A DNA stretch of 60,371 nt from an uncultured Clostridia bacterium (GCA_937895935.1 CALBKX010000053.1:1-60371), one strand, 5' to 3'; counted from the stretch's first letter, positions 20,425 to 29,942 are shown. Notes: a model not told the origin generated them from the sequence alone. Made by a program: numbers and translations.

Positions 20425-20580
20425 CGTTTTTTCCACAAAAAACTTCTACATATAGCAATTTGAATCTAAATGTAGTAATAATAATATGAAAAAATATTAA
20501 CAAAATATTTCATTTTTTATCCTTGTTTTAAAGTATAACTATTCAGCCATTGCTTTGTCAACGATTTGTACCACTTTTCA

Positions 20581-22365
20581 TCAAATAGTTTCAAATTGGC
20601 TATTATACAACTCAGCATAAAATCCTTTTTGCTCTAATAGTTCCTTATGTGAACCTTGTTCAATAATATCGCCGTCTTTTAGCACCAAAATTAAATCGGC
20701 ATTTTTAATTGTAGATAACCTATGTGCAATAACAAAAGATGTTCTATCTTTCATCAATAAATCCATTGCTTGTTGAACTTGAATTTCAGTTCTTGTATCA
20801 ATTGATGAAGTTGCTTCATCTAAAATCAACATAGGACTATTTTGTAACATTGCTCGAGCAATTGTAATTAATTGTTTTTGTCCAGCTGAAATATCACTAT
20901 TATTACTTATTAGCGTATCAAAGCCATTTGGCAAAGAATTTACAAAATGTGTTAAGTTACACGCCAAACAAACATTATCTAATTGTTCTTGTGAAATATT
21001 ATCCAAATTGAACACAAGATTTTCTTTTAACGTCCCTTCAAACAGCCACGTATCTTGTAAAACCATACTAAAAGCACTATGAACTTGCTCTCTAGTTAAT
21101 TCCTTTGTGTCTATGCCGTCTATGTAAATATTTCCTTGAGTTATTTCAAAAAACCTCATAAGCAAATTAACAATAGTTGTTTTGCCTGCACCAGTTGGTC
21201 CTACAATTGCCACCTTTTGTCCGGGTTTTACTTTGAAAGATAAATTGTGGATAATTTCTTTATTAGGATTAGATGGATAATAAAACTTAACATTTTTAAA
21301 CTCGACTTCACCTTGACAATTTTCAAAAGGTAAATTTTTATTGCTTTCATTTTCCATCTCATTTTCTTCAAAGAATTCAAACACTCTTTCGCTAGATGCA
21401 GCTGCAGATTGAACATAGGTCATTCCTTGAGCAATTTGTCTTAAAGGTACTTCAAACAAGCGAACATAAATGATAAAGGAAGTTATTGTCCCAAGCCCAG
21501 CCTTGCCATTTAGCATAAGTATAGCGCCCACAACACAAACGCAAACAAAACCAAAGTTGCCTATAAAATTCATTAGTGGCATCAAAAGTCCAGAAATAAA
21601 TTGTGATTTAAAGTTAGCATTTTTTACATTGTTATTCATTTTTTCAAATTTAGTAACAACTTGATTTTCTGCGTGGCTCACTTTTATTATATCGTGACCT
21701 TGATACATCTCCTCAATATATCCATTCAATTCACCTAAGTATTTCTGACGCATATCAAAATACTTTTGAGATTTTATCATTAAAACACCCATTAACAATA
21801 TGCCAATAAAGGTAGATAAAATTGCAGTGGAAGCCATTATCCAGTTGGTTGCAAACATCATTATTACACAACCTATCAATTGAACAACGGACGAAACAAT
21901 TGTGCCCAACGAGTTTGAAAAAGATTGAGCAATTGTGTCCACATCATTAGTTATGCGAGATAAAACCTCGCCATAACTATGGTCTGTAAAATACTGTAAT
22001 GGTACTTTTGATATTTTTTCGTTTATATTTGTTCTTAATTTTTTAGAAATCTTTTGGGTAACTGTTGCCATAATGTAGTTTTGAAAAAAACCAAATAAAG
22101 CTCCAGCACCATAAATTACCGCTAAAAATATAGCAACTTGTAAAATGGCTTGTAAATCAATTTGAGTTGCAATGCCCGATTTGATTAAATCTGTAATTTC
22201 ACCAATTTTGTTTGGACCTATTATTGTAAAAACCGCACTTAATGATGCAAAAATTAATGCAATAATTATAATTAACCAATATTTTTTGCAATAATTTATT
22301 AATTTTTTTAATGCTTTTTTAGAATCCTTTGCTTTTTCTTTTTTTATGTTTTTGAATTTTGCCAT
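20581..22365 (-). CDS. ABC exporter half-transporter, catalytic-site partner
   Basis: 594 aa, with a six-helix ABC exporter membrane domain (about 30-330) fused to a nucleotide-binding domain (about 355-590). Walker A is GPTGAGKTT, Walker B LILDEATSSID keeps the catalytic Glu, and the H-loop AHRLSTI keeps His. Its signature is degenerate (ISAGQKQ instead of LSGGQ). Paired with the adjacent 583-aa subunit this makes one consensus ATP site (its own Walker motifs plus the partner's ISGGQ) and one degenerate site, the pattern of TM287/288- and BmrCD-type heterodimers. Such exporters move drugs or lipophilic compounds out of the cell; the substrate here is unknown. The start lies 8 nt after the partner's stop, one operon. 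Confidence 0.93.
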   Translation of the reverse strand: MAKFKNIKKEKAKDSKKALKKLINYCKKYWLIIIIALIFASLSAVFTIIGPNKIGEITDLIKSGIATQIDLQAILQVAIFLAVIYGAGALFGFFQNYIMATVTQKISKKLRTNINEKISKVPLQYFTDHSYGEVLSRITNDVDTIAQSFSNSLGTIVSSVVQLIGCVIMMFATNWIMASTAILSTFIGILLMGVLMIKSQKYFDMRQKYLGELNGYIEEMYQGHDIIKVSHAENQVVTKFEKMNNNVKNANFKSQFISGLLMPLMNFIGNFGFVCVCVVGAILMLNGKAGLGTITSFIIYVRLFEVPLRQIAQGMTYVQSAAASSERVFEFFEENEMENESNKNLPFENCQGEVEFKNVKFYYPSNPNKEIIHNLSFKVKPGQKVAIVGPTGAGKTTIVNLLMRFFEITQGNIYIDGIDTKELTREQVHSAFSMVLQDTWLFEGTLKENLVFNLDNISQEQLDNVCLACNLTHFVNSLPNGFDTLISNNSDISAGQKQLITIARAMLQNSPMLILDEATSSIDTRTEIQVQQAMDLLMKDRTSFVIAHRLSTIKNADLILVLKDGDIIEQGSHKELLEQKGFYAELYNSQFETI

Positions 22366-22373
22366 AACCTTAC

Positions 22374-24125
22374 CTAACCTTTTAATTCCTGCATAGAAAG
22401 TTGAGATAATGCTATTTCTTTATACATATCACAATTTTGCATTAAATCATTGTGTGAACCAAACCCCACAATTTTTCCGTCTTCAAGAACAATAATTTTG
22501 TCTGCATTTTTAATTGTGCCAATTCTACTTGCAACAACCACTTTAGTTGTTCCACTTAGTTTATTATCCAAATTATCCCTCAATTTTTTATCTGTTTTGA
22601 AATCTAAAGCAGAAAATGAATCATCAAAAATTAAAATTTCTGGTTTTTTAGCAATAGCACGTGCGATTGATAATCTTTGTTTTTGCCCGCCTGAAATATT
22701 TATTCCACCCTGTGCGATATCGCTATCATACTTTAAAGGCATACTATCAACAAATTCTTTGGCTTGTGCAATATCAATTGCATTTAAAACATCGTCCTCT
22801 GTTATTTCCTTTTCCGACTCACCAAAACAAATGTTATTTTTCACTGTGTCTGAAAACACAACAGATTTTTGTGGTATGTATCCGATTTTGCTATAAAGAC
22901 AAGCAAAATTATAATCCTTAATATTTTCTCCATCAATCAATACTTCACCGCTTGTAGCATCATAGAGTCTAGCAATTAAATTAACCAACGTGGATTTACC
23001 CGAGCCAGAAGTTCCCACTATAGCTAGCGTTTCACCTTTTTCTATTTTAAAAGATATATCTAAAAGTGTATTTTCATCTGCATTTGGATATTTAAAAGAT
23101 ACATTTTTAAATTCAATGGTTCCATTATTTTGCGTAAAAGATTTCGTTCCTTCCTTAACGCTTATATCTTCATCAATGACTTCGTTCATACGTTTAGCCG
23201 AAACTTGAGCTCTTGGCAAAATCATAAAAATCATCGAGAGCATAATAAAACTCATAACAACATAACCACCATAAGATGAAAAAGACACAACATCGCCTAA
23301 AACAGAAAGTCTTTCACTATATGGTGCATTGTTTATTAATATAGAACCTACATAATAAATAGCAAGCGACAATCCACTCATAACTAAATTTAAAACAGGT
23401 TGAAGGACAGATAAAGTTCGCATAGTAAACAAATTAGTTTTTGTCAATTTGTCATTTACATCTTCAAATTTATTGGCTTGATATTTATCAGCATTAAATG
23501 CCCTAACTACTTTAACACCACTTAAACTTTCATCAGCAACTCTATTTATTCCATCAATTTGTTTTTGAATAACTTTAAATTTAGGCAACACTAACGTTAC
23601 GACTAAAGCAATTGTAATAACTAAAACTGCTACAGAAACCATAACAACTATTGATAGTTCCCAACTTTTTCCAAATATTTTAATAATAGCCCAAATGGAT
23701 AAAATAGGTGCTTTAATAATAACTTGAAGTCCCATTGCTATTAACATTTGTATTTGAGTAATATCATTTGTTGTTCTTGTAATTAAACTAGGAGTCGAAA
23801 ATTTTTTCATTTCCGCATCGCCAAATTCACTTATTTTATTAAAAACCTTTCCACGAATTGAATAACTAAAATTTGAGGCAAGGCGTGAAACAAAGTATCC
23901 AACAATTATAGCAAGAAACATACTGCCAAGTGCACAAGCAAGCATTTTTACGCCAGCGATTAAAACCTCATTAATTGAACTCCCTTCAGTTGAAACTAAG
24001 GTTGTTATTTCTTTTACATAATCTGGCAAGGTTAATTCAAACCAAACCTGTCCTGCTATTAAAACAATTGAAATAAATATAATTATCCAATCAGTTTTTT
24101 TAAAATATTTCATTAATTTTATCAT
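22374..24125 (-). CDS. ABC exporter half-transporter, degenerate-site partner
   Basis: 583 aa, first gene of the exporter pair. A six-helix membrane domain (about 15-310) is fused to an NBD (about 335-575). Walker A GTSGSGKST and signature ISGGQKQ are intact, but the residue after Walker B is Asp (LIFDDSFSALD) and the H-loop His is replaced (ASRIGTI). Loss of these two catalytic residues is typical of the non-hydrolytic site of heterodimeric exporters, so it is a family trait rather than decay. SD AAAGGTG precedes the ATG at 24125; an in-frame Met four codons later is a possible alternative start. Confidence 0.93.
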   Translation of the reverse strand: MIKLMKYFKKTDWIIIFISIVLIAGQVWFELTLPDYVKEITTLVSTEGSSINEVLIAGVKMLACALGSMFLAIIVGYFVSRLASNFSYSIRGKVFNKISEFGDAEMKKFSTPSLITRTTNDITQIQMLIAMGLQVIIKAPILSIWAIIKIFGKSWELSIVVMVSVAVLVITIALVVTLVLPKFKVIQKQIDGINRVADESLSGVKVVRAFNADKYQANKFEDVNDKLTKTNLFTMRTLSVLQPVLNLVMSGLSLAIYYVGSILINNAPYSERLSVLGDVVSFSSYGGYVVMSFIMLSMIFMILPRAQVSAKRMNEVIDEDISVKEGTKSFTQNNGTIEFKNVSFKYPNADENTLLDISFKIEKGETLAIVGTSGSGKSTLVNLIARLYDATSGEVLIDGENIKDYNFACLYSKIGYIPQKSVVFSDTVKNNICFGESEKEITEDDVLNAIDIAQAKEFVDSMPLKYDSDIAQGGINISGGQKQRLSIARAIAKKPEILIFDDSFSALDFKTDKKLRDNLDNKLSGTTKVVVASRIGTIKNADKIIVLEDGKIVGFGSHNDLMQNCDMYKEIALSQLSMQELKG

Positions 24126-24363
24126 TTTTTAACACCTTTTAAATTACACACTTTAATACTATATGAAAATTAAATTATAAAATTTAATAGTTTTTTGTCC
24201 TAATAACATTTTTTCTTTTAAGGAAAATATATACCCACTTTACTCTTCAGTTGTCAAGTTTTTTAAAGCAAAACGAGTAAAAAACATATTGATGTATAAG
24301 GTTTTTAGCACTATTAATTGAACAACATTTCAGTAATAACAGTTTTGTTTTTACCTAAAAAAA

Positions 24364-24384
24364 TGACTGCCTTAAAAGCAATCA
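24364..24384 (-). terminator. Terminator of tRNA-Gln
   Basis: On the minus strand TGATTGC pairs with GCAGTCA (one T-G wobble) around a 7-nt loop, followed by seven Ts (24363-24357). It begins 5 nt beyond the encoded CCA end. Confidence 0.75.
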
Positions 24385-24388
24385 CTTT

Positions 24389-24463
24389 TGGCTGGGGTGG
24401 CAAGATTCGAACTTACGCATGCGAGAGTCAAAGTCTCGTGCCTTACCGCTTGGCTACACCCCA
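24389..24463 (-). tRNA. tRNA-Gln (anticodon TTG), CCA encoded
   Basis: A 75-nt cloverleaf on the minus strand. The acceptor TGGGGTG/CACCCCA has discriminator G and a genomically encoded CCA. The D stem is GCC/GGC. The anticodon stem CGAGA/TCTCG carries loop CTTTGAC, so the anticodon is UUG. The T stem GTAAG/CTTGC has loop TTCGAAT. With GatCAB present it is probably charged through Glu-tRNA(Gln) amidation. Confidence 0.97.
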
Positions 24464-24485
24464 ACATTAATTAAAATACTTTGGT

Positions 24486-24514
24486 ACTATACTACATTTT
24501 TTTTAATTTGTAAA
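24486..24514 (-). promoter_or_regulatory. Promoter of tRNA-Gln
   Basis: On the minus strand TTTACA (24514-24509) and TATAGT (24491-24486) are 17 nt apart, ending 23 nt before the tRNA 5' end. Confidence 0.75.
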
Positions 24515-24562
24515 GTGTTTTATAAAAACTTTTTTTGAATTTTATAATTTTTATTGCTTTAA

Positions 24563-24703
24563 TGGGCAGCAACAGAATGTGCTATAAACATAACTGGACA
24601 AGCTTTATTTGTAGTTTCTGATTTAGCAACCGCTTATAAACTTCAAAACAAAATAGTATTTATATCAATGGTTGTAATGTTCACTAGTTTAAGAAATTTA
24701 TAA
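24563..24703 (+). pseudogene. Possible small gene remnant (weak)
   Basis: A 45-codon open stretch after a stop and ending at TAA reads like ordinary protein (AATECAINITGQALF..., ending MFTSLRNL). It has no start codon or SD. The INITG segment faintly recalls the RTxINVTGD region of cation:dicarboxylate symporters. It may be a decayed 3' end or chance. The rest of 24515-24762 is AT-rich with nothing else visible. Confidence 0.2.
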
Positions 24704-24762
24704 AAATAACGAGAAATTAAAATAATATTCATTTATTTTAATTATTTAAATAGAAATAATTA

Positions 24763-24809
24763 AAAAACAAGCCAAAATTGAGATTTTAATTTAATTTTGA
24801 CTTGTTTTT
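24763..24809 (-). terminator. Terminator after the ABC-2 transporter operon
   Basis: AAAAACAAG-C-CAAAATT pairs with AATTTTG-A-CTTGTTTTT around a 13-nt loop, with a single internal mismatch. T-runs exit in both directions. It lies about 32 nt after the stop of the 169-aa gene. Confidence 0.75.
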
Positions 24810-24840
24810 AATTTTATTTAAAATTATTAATAAATAATAT

Positions 24841-25350
24841 TTAATCATTCTTTTTCTTTTTATCAATACCACATTCTATTACATAAGACAATATAATATA
24901 AACTATGCCTAGCATTATGCTAGAAAGGTTTGACATACTTAAATCAACGTTAAAACAGAACATAATAGTTGAAACTATAATAGTAGATAGTAATGGCAAA
25001 ATCAAATGTAAAATACCGATAAATCTCATTTCTTTTACCACAGATTGATTATAAGGGGTTCCTGTTTTTAATTCGTTTTTATAAAATCTTTTAACATAAT
25101 AATATAATGCAATCATAAAAGCACATTCAATAGTAACACAAATGCAAATACAAAGAACTTTACGTATAATAGTAGTTGATTCATTTATTGACTCTAGATA
25201 TTCGATTACTTCTGGACTATTTCCCCAGATTCCTACACAAATGCTCCCAATAAATCCACTAATAAGACCAACAATCGAACATACAAAAACGATATATGAT
25301 AAAACGTACAATACTTTAGATATTTTTTGTACTCTTTCTAAACTTTTCAT
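24841..25350 (-). CDS. DUF2975-like four-helix membrane protein
   Basis: 169 aa with hydrophobic segments at about 13-38, 64-87, 109-132 and 141-160. The segment GTPYNQSVVKEMRFIGIL between helices 2 and 3 resembles the conserved GxPF...V..LR.IG stretch of DUF2975 membrane proteins, whose function is unknown and which often lie beside a small XRE regulator; none is adjacent here. SD AAGGAAAGGG is directly upstream. The start lies 17 nt after the ABC-2 permease stop, so it is the last gene of that operon and may be an accessory subunit (inference). Confidence 0.7.
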   Translation of the reverse strand: MKSLERVQKISKVLYVLSYIVFVCSIVGLISGFIGSICVGIWGNSPEVIEYLESINESTTIIRKVLCICICVTIECAFMIALYYYVKRFYKNELKTGTPYNQSVVKEMRFIGILHLILPLLSTIIVSTIMFCFNVDLSMSNLSSIMLGIVYIILSYVIECGIDKKKKND

Positions 25351-25367
25351 ACCCTTTCCTTTTTAAG

Positions 25368-26267
25368 TTAAATTTGCTTTCTTTTTCTTAAATAATTTAT
25401 TAAAATATAAATACCAATAAATAGCACAATAGAACCAATTAAGATTCCATACATAGCTAAATGTGATACTTTATTTCCAAAGAAATAAAAATTACAATCA
25501 ATACTATCCTTTATTTTTTCAATCACATCGCTAGGAAAATTTTGATTTTTTAATTCATTGAATACACCACTTAAAGCATGGCTCCTTATAAGGCAAGTAC
25601 CATAAGTTCCTGGTAAAAAAGATAAGAACCTTTGAAGTCCAATGCCAAAAGAAGATATTGGCATATATGCTCCACAAATAAAACCATATCCAGCACTGAC
25701 AACTGTTCCAACTGCAGATGCTTGTCCATTTGTCGATAAAAAGACATTTACAACCGAAGATAAAGCCGTTCCAAAAAGTGTAAGAAGTATTATATCAAGT
25801 AAAATCAATAACACATCGGCAAATGATAAAAACCAGCCAGTAATGCCAACATAAATGAAACAAGCAAGCATTGCAGTGATACTTACAATTAATGTTGTGA
25901 TAAAAGAACCTGCATAATATGACACGGCTAATTTTGATTTTTTTATTGGTGAAATATAAAAATCTTTTTTAGCGCCATTAACTTTATCTTGAACCATAAG
26001 CAAATTTGAACAAAATGCAACTGTCACACAACTAACCGCTAAAAGTGAAGAAAAAAGTTCACCACTCACCATGCCACTTATTATTTTTTGTGAAACTTCA
26101 ACGCCTTCTGGAAGATTGCTTACAAAACTATCATTAAAAACTTTACCTAAAAAAGTTATATACAAAATAAGTAAAATAATAGGAGTAATTAATGAAGTAA
26201 AAAACATACCTTTATCTTTAAAAAACATTTTTATATTTCTTTTAGTTAAACAGAAAAATTGGCTCAT
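25368..26267 (-). CDS. ABC-2 type transporter permease
   Basis: 299 aa, DrrB/ABC2_membrane type, with six predicted helices beginning at about residue 20 (FFTSLITPIILLILYITFLG) and a large extracytoplasmic loop between the first two. The N-terminal amphipathic segment (LTKRNIKMFFKDKGMFF) is typical of the coupling region. It starts 2 nt after the ATPase gene ends and pairs with it. The last external loop before helix 6 (about 215-260) is relatively long. The substrate is unknown; family members export lipids, drugs or peptides. Confidence 0.9.
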   Translation of the reverse strand: MSQFFCLTKRNIKMFFKDKGMFFTSLITPIILLILYITFLGKVFNDSFVSNLPEGVEVSQKIISGMVSGELFSSLLAVSCVTVAFCSNLLMVQDKVNGAKKDFYISPIKKSKLAVSYYAGSFITTLIVSITAMLACFIYVGITGWFLSFADVLLILLDIILLTLFGTALSSVVNVFLSTNGQASAVGTVVSAGYGFICGAYMPISSFGIGLQRFLSFLPGTYGTCLIRSHALSGVFNELKNQNFPSDVIEKIKDSIDCNFYFFGNKVSHLAMYGILIGSIVLFIGIYILINYLRKRKQI

Positions 26268-26269
26268 AC

Positions 26270-27178
26270 TTAATCTCCTATCTTTAGTTTTTTGCCAGTT
26301 ACAGCCAAAAACACATCATCCATTTTACCTTTAATAATCTCAAAATCTTCAAAAATTTTTGGATAATTAATTATTAAATCTCGTATAATTTTGTTATCAT
26401 TAATGAATATTTTAAAACCATCCCTAATTGCTTCATAAGGAAGATTTAACTTTTTTACCTCTGATTCTAAAACATTATAAGTTAAAATATAATCTCCAGT
26501 ATATTTATTTTTTAAATCTAAAGGAGTGCCTTCAGCAGATATTTTGCCTTTATCCAAAATAACAACATAATCGGCATCTGTAACTTCTTCCATATAATGG
26601 GTTGTAAGAAAAACCGTCAAGTTTTCCTTTTTACGATACATTTCAATAACATTCCATAATGTTTTTCTTGTTTGAGGGTCAAGACCTGTTGTAGGCTCAT
26701 CTAAAATTAAAATTTTTGGTTTATGTAAAAGTGCTCTTGCAACATCAATTCGTCTACGTTGACCTCCTGATAATTTGCTAAAAGTTCGATTTAATAAATC
26801 TTTAAAATCTAACAGTTGTGCAAGGTCATCTATTCTTTTTTTTGCATTTTCGCCCATAATTCCATAAAGACATGCTCTTGACATTAAATTATCTTTAACT
26901 GTTAACACACCATCTAAAACAGATGATTGAAAAACCACACCTATTTCTTTGCTTATTTCATTCATCTGATCATCTATATTTTTACCATCAATAATAACTG
27001 TGCCTTTGTCCTTATTTAATGTTCCACACATTATGGAAATTGTGGTACTTTTTCCTGCACCATTCTCTCCTAAAAAAGCAAAAAATTCTCCAGTTTTGAC
27101 CTTAAAAGATAAATTATTAACCGCTTGAACATCTCCAAAACTTTTATCTAAATTACTTATTTCAATTATATTTTTCAA
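26270..27178 (-). CDS. ABC-2 transporter ATP-binding protein
   Basis: 302 aa. Walker A GENGAGKST (about 38-46), Q-loop VVFQSSVL, signature LSGGQRRRID, Walker B ILILDEPTTGLDP, and H-loop LTTHYMEE are all intact, followed by a C-terminal domain of about 80 residues as in DrrA/CcmA-like exporters. The start codon is TTG at 27178, supported by GGAGAT 6 nt upstream. It is first in an operon with the permease and the 169-aa membrane protein. Confidence 0.92.
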   Translation of the reverse strand: MKNIIEISNLDKSFGDVQAVNNLSFKVKTGEFFAFLGENGAGKSTTISIMCGTLNKDKGTVIIDGKNIDDQMNEISKEIGVVFQSSVLDGVLTVKDNLMSRACLYGIMGENAKKRIDDLAQLLDFKDLLNRTFSKLSGGQRRRIDVARALLHKPKILILDEPTTGLDPQTRKTLWNVIEMYRKKENLTVFLTTHYMEEVTDADYVVILDKGKISAEGTPLDLKNKYTGDYILTYNVLESEVKKLNLPYEAIRDGFKIFINDNKIIRDLIINYPKIFEDFEIIKGKMDDVFLAVTGKKLKIGD

Positions 27179-27209
27179 AGTTATCTCCTATTTTGTATTG
27201 CAGTATATT

Positions 27210-27707
27210 TTAAAGATGATTATTATCTATTAAACTTCCACAATATTCACATAAACTTTGTGGACCATTAACAATAGTTTTAGCACCACAGTAAGGACAT
27301 TTTACAAACGACCTAGATTTTTCCTGTTTTACATTTTGATTTAATTTTAAATACTTTTCGTCTACAATCAAATAACCAGTTAAATAACCGCCATTTATTA
27401 AACCTCTAACTAAAGCTAAAGTTTGTTTTTCTTGTGTGCCAGTTTGTTCGCTCAATTCTTGGATTGAATAAATATTTTCGTTTAAAATCAATTGTAGTAA
27501 ACGCTTATTAGATTTTTTTGCTCCATAATTTGTCCAAATCAATGGAGTGCCATAAAAACCAAAAACAATAAATATTATTCCCGCCACCATAAGAGGTGGA
27601 TTTTTGCTTGCAAACAATACTACAAACAAAATCCCCACAACAAACAAAATTGGAAGTAATATTCCAAAAAGCAAAAGTATTGATAAACATCTATTAATTT
27701 TTTTCAT
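27210..27707 (-). CDS. Two-TM protein with winged-helix-like and zinc-ribbon domains
   Basis: 165 aa. Two hydrophobic helices (about 8-31 and 36-56) are followed by a helical, winged-helix-like segment (about 70-125, IQELSEQTG...LVRGLINGGYL) and a C-terminal zinc ribbon (CPYCGA ... CEYCGS). The start at 27707 is preferred over the longer frame because TGGAGT precedes it. Function is unknown. The soluble part probably faces the cytoplasm. A second zinc-ribbon membrane protein lies at 59458-59955, but the domain orders differ. Confidence 0.75.
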   Translation of the reverse strand: MKKINRCLSILLLFGILLPILFVVGILFVVLFASKNPPLMVAGIIFIVFGFYGTPLIWTNYGAKKSNKRLLQLILNENIYSIQELSEQTGTQEKQTLALVRGLINGGYLTGYLIVDEKYLKLNQNVKQEKSRSFVKCPYCGAKTIVNGPQSLCEYCGSLIDNNHL

Positions 27708-27874
27708 TAAAAAACTCCAATTAAATATTTGTATTATAACACAATTAAATAAAACACACAATTAATTATTACATTTTAAAATCAAATTTGTTTGTATTTA
27801 ACGCAAATATTTGTTATACTAATATAGTAATTTGAACAACGCACTATTTCATAATTTTCTCTACACAATTTAAA

Positions 27875-28092
27875 TTATCAGAAGTTTTGTCAGCATGCAC
27901 CGAAGTATATTCAAGCAAAACTGATGATTACATATTAGGAACGAGAGAAAGTGTTTTTATGCTTACATAAACTAACACTTGAAATCGTGACGCATATGTA
28001 TTAATTAATATTCAAACTGTGATGCCTTGTTTTATCAAGGTTGGTTGCGTTTAGCAACTTAAATTTGACTTGTTTAAATTTTAACATCACAT
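27875..28092 (+). repeat. Modular hairpin repeat, copy A (P-Q-R)
   Basis: Three foldable modules in order. P (27875-27926): ATC-AGA-AGTTTTG pairs with CAAAACT-GAT. Q (27937-27993): ACGA/TCGT encloses AAGTGTT-TTTATG-loop-CATAAA-AACACTT and ends GACGC. R (28018-28091): TGTGATG/CATCACA encloses three arms (CCTTG/CAAGG, GTTGC/GCAAC, AAATTT/AAATTT). It fills most of the 396-bp gap before the lipoprotein gene. Compare copies at 36022 and 60134. Confidence 0.85.
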
Positions 28093-28157
28093 AAAATTTA
28101 ATTATTATGATTGTATTAAATTAAAATACATTTCATTACTTTAAAGGAGGATAGATC

Positions 28158-29942
28158 TTGAAAAAATATGTAATTGGTTTCTTATTTTTTTGCTTATTAA
28201 TTTCTGCTTGTTTTACAATGTCTGCCTGCAAAGAATCAACAATAGGACTATATGTTGTTTTAAGTGGAGCTTCGGATAACAAAATTAGCAGAACATATGG
28301 CAACAATAAAGGTCTTGCAGATTTTACTGTTATATATGGTTATGACATTGAAAGCGGTGAGGATGTTACTAATTTATGTGAAATAAATGTATACTCACCT
28401 AATGATACATCATTCACTTTTGATGAATATAAACAAAAAGTTGCTGTAAACACTTTAGATATTGGCAATTGGACAATTGTTATAGAGTATAATGAAATTG
28501 AAACATATTTCACTGTACAAATTTTAAAACTAACTAATAATAATGTTTACTCATTAAAACTAAATTGTTTGGTAGATGGATATAATCAAACACAAAATAT
28601 AATTCCATATGGCACAAAAGAATCTGGTTGCAATATAACTGTTATTAAAAATAACTTATCAACGGATATTATCCCAGAAGAAAATATAGGTCAAATTAAA
28701 AAATTGAAATCGGACACAATATACTCTGAAAAATTACAACCATCTGCCCAAAACACTGAAAACTTTGATTTTTCAAACCTCGCAACTGGAACATATTACA
28801 TATGCACAATTATAAATGATGAATTATATGAAGATAAATTTACTAACTTTTCTAAACTTGAAGTTGTAAAATCAAAAATCGTTGTTGATAGTTCCAACTT
28901 AAAATTTTCTTGGGCATATAGTTCAACTGGTCCATTTGAAAATGCTAAATTTTCTGAAATAATGGAAAATAACTCTACTCTTTCTTATAGTGGTGGAAGT
29001 TTAATTTTATGTTCTGATAACATTGCAGATAACAATGACCTAAGTAATAATCAAAAATTAACCAAAGAAGAGGTCGTTTATAATTATTTTAATTATGGAA
29101 ATTTTGTAGCAGAAAATGATAACATAAACTACAACTATTCTGCTGAAAAATACGATGTTTCTGTTAAGTTTGTTCCAAATGAAACATATAGCTCGTTATT
29201 TGAAGAATCTGACTACTTTACTGCTGAATTAAATATTTTAAAAGGTACGGTTTCTTTGCCAACAGCAAAAACTGAGTGTTGTGATACAACTCATACTTTT
29301 AGCCCCTTTAAAACCCATACAATGCAAATTTATGCTCAATATCCAGAACTATATAAAGTAGAAACAAACGGAAACGAAGAATATATAAATAAATATGCTT
29401 TTAACAACTATTCATTAAAAAATGCAGGAACTTTATACGTAAAATATGAATTAAAATATAAATTAAATTATGACTGGAGATACGAATATTCTCGACAAGA
29501 TAATATTAATCTTTCACTAGACAATCAAAACAAAATAGCAGAATTTTCAATGCTAATTTCTAAAGCATCTTTAGAGGACTACAATTTTAGCATAAAATCG
29601 TTGGATAACTCAAACTTGAAATTTTCTAGCGATAACACTGTTTCTTTAATGCTAACACACCCAACAGACAATCAAGAATATTTAGAAAATAATTTCACTT
29701 GGGAAGTTTTACCAGAAGGAACTGAAATAAACGGAACAACGAGCCTTGCAACTGGCACAATATCAGAACAAAAAGACCATTTAAATGACACAAGATATAA
29801 AACATTATATTTAACCAACATTTTAAGCTATGCAAGTGACTATGATGCTTTAACTTTTGCTATTAAGGTTACATTCACAGAAAGCAATAATTGGCTTGCT
29901 GGGGAAAAGATATTTTTAATTAGTATTTTTAAAAATAAATAA
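28158..29942 (+). CDS. Predicted surface lipoprotein, unknown
   Basis: 594 aa starting at TTG (28158), with AAAGGAGG 7 nt upstream. Residues 1-24 form a lipoprotein signal (KKYVIGFLFFCLLISACFTMSAC); the lipidated Cys could be 18 (ISAC) or 24 (MSAC). The mature part is Asn/Thr/Ser/Tyr-rich and beta-patterned, much like the giant protein at the left edge, and contains cysteines at ECC (about 374). No enzymatic motif was recognised. A role as a surface binding or structural protein is inference. It is monocistronic, between repeat copy A and a strong bidirectional terminator. Confidence 0.8.
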   Translation: MKKYVIGFLFFCLLISACFTMSACKESTIGLYVVLSGASDNKISRTYGNNKGLADFTVIYGYDIESGEDVTNLCEINVYSPNDTSFTFDEYKQKVAVNTLDIGNWTIVIEYNEIETYFTVQILKLTNNNVYSLKLNCLVDGYNQTQNIIPYGTKESGCNITVIKNNLSTDIIPEENIGQIKKLKSDTIYSEKLQPSAQNTENFDFSNLATGTYYICTIINDELYEDKFTNFSKLEVVKSKIVVDSSNLKFSWAYSSTGPFENAKFSEIMENNSTLSYSGGSLILCSDNIADNNDLSNNQKLTKEEVVYNYFNYGNFVAENDNINYNYSAEKYDVSVKFVPNETYSSLFEESDYFTAELNILKGTVSLPTAKTECCDTTHTFSPFKTHTMQIYAQYPELYKVETNGNEEYINKYAFNNYSLKNAGTLYVKYELKYKLNYDWRYEYSRQDNINLSLDNQNKIAEFSMLISKASLEDYNFSIKSLDNSNLKFSSDNTVSLMLTHPTDNQEYLENNFTWEVLPEGTEINGTTSLATGTISEQKDHLNDTRYKTLYLTNILSYASDYDALTFAIKVTFTESNNWLAGEKIFLISIFKNK

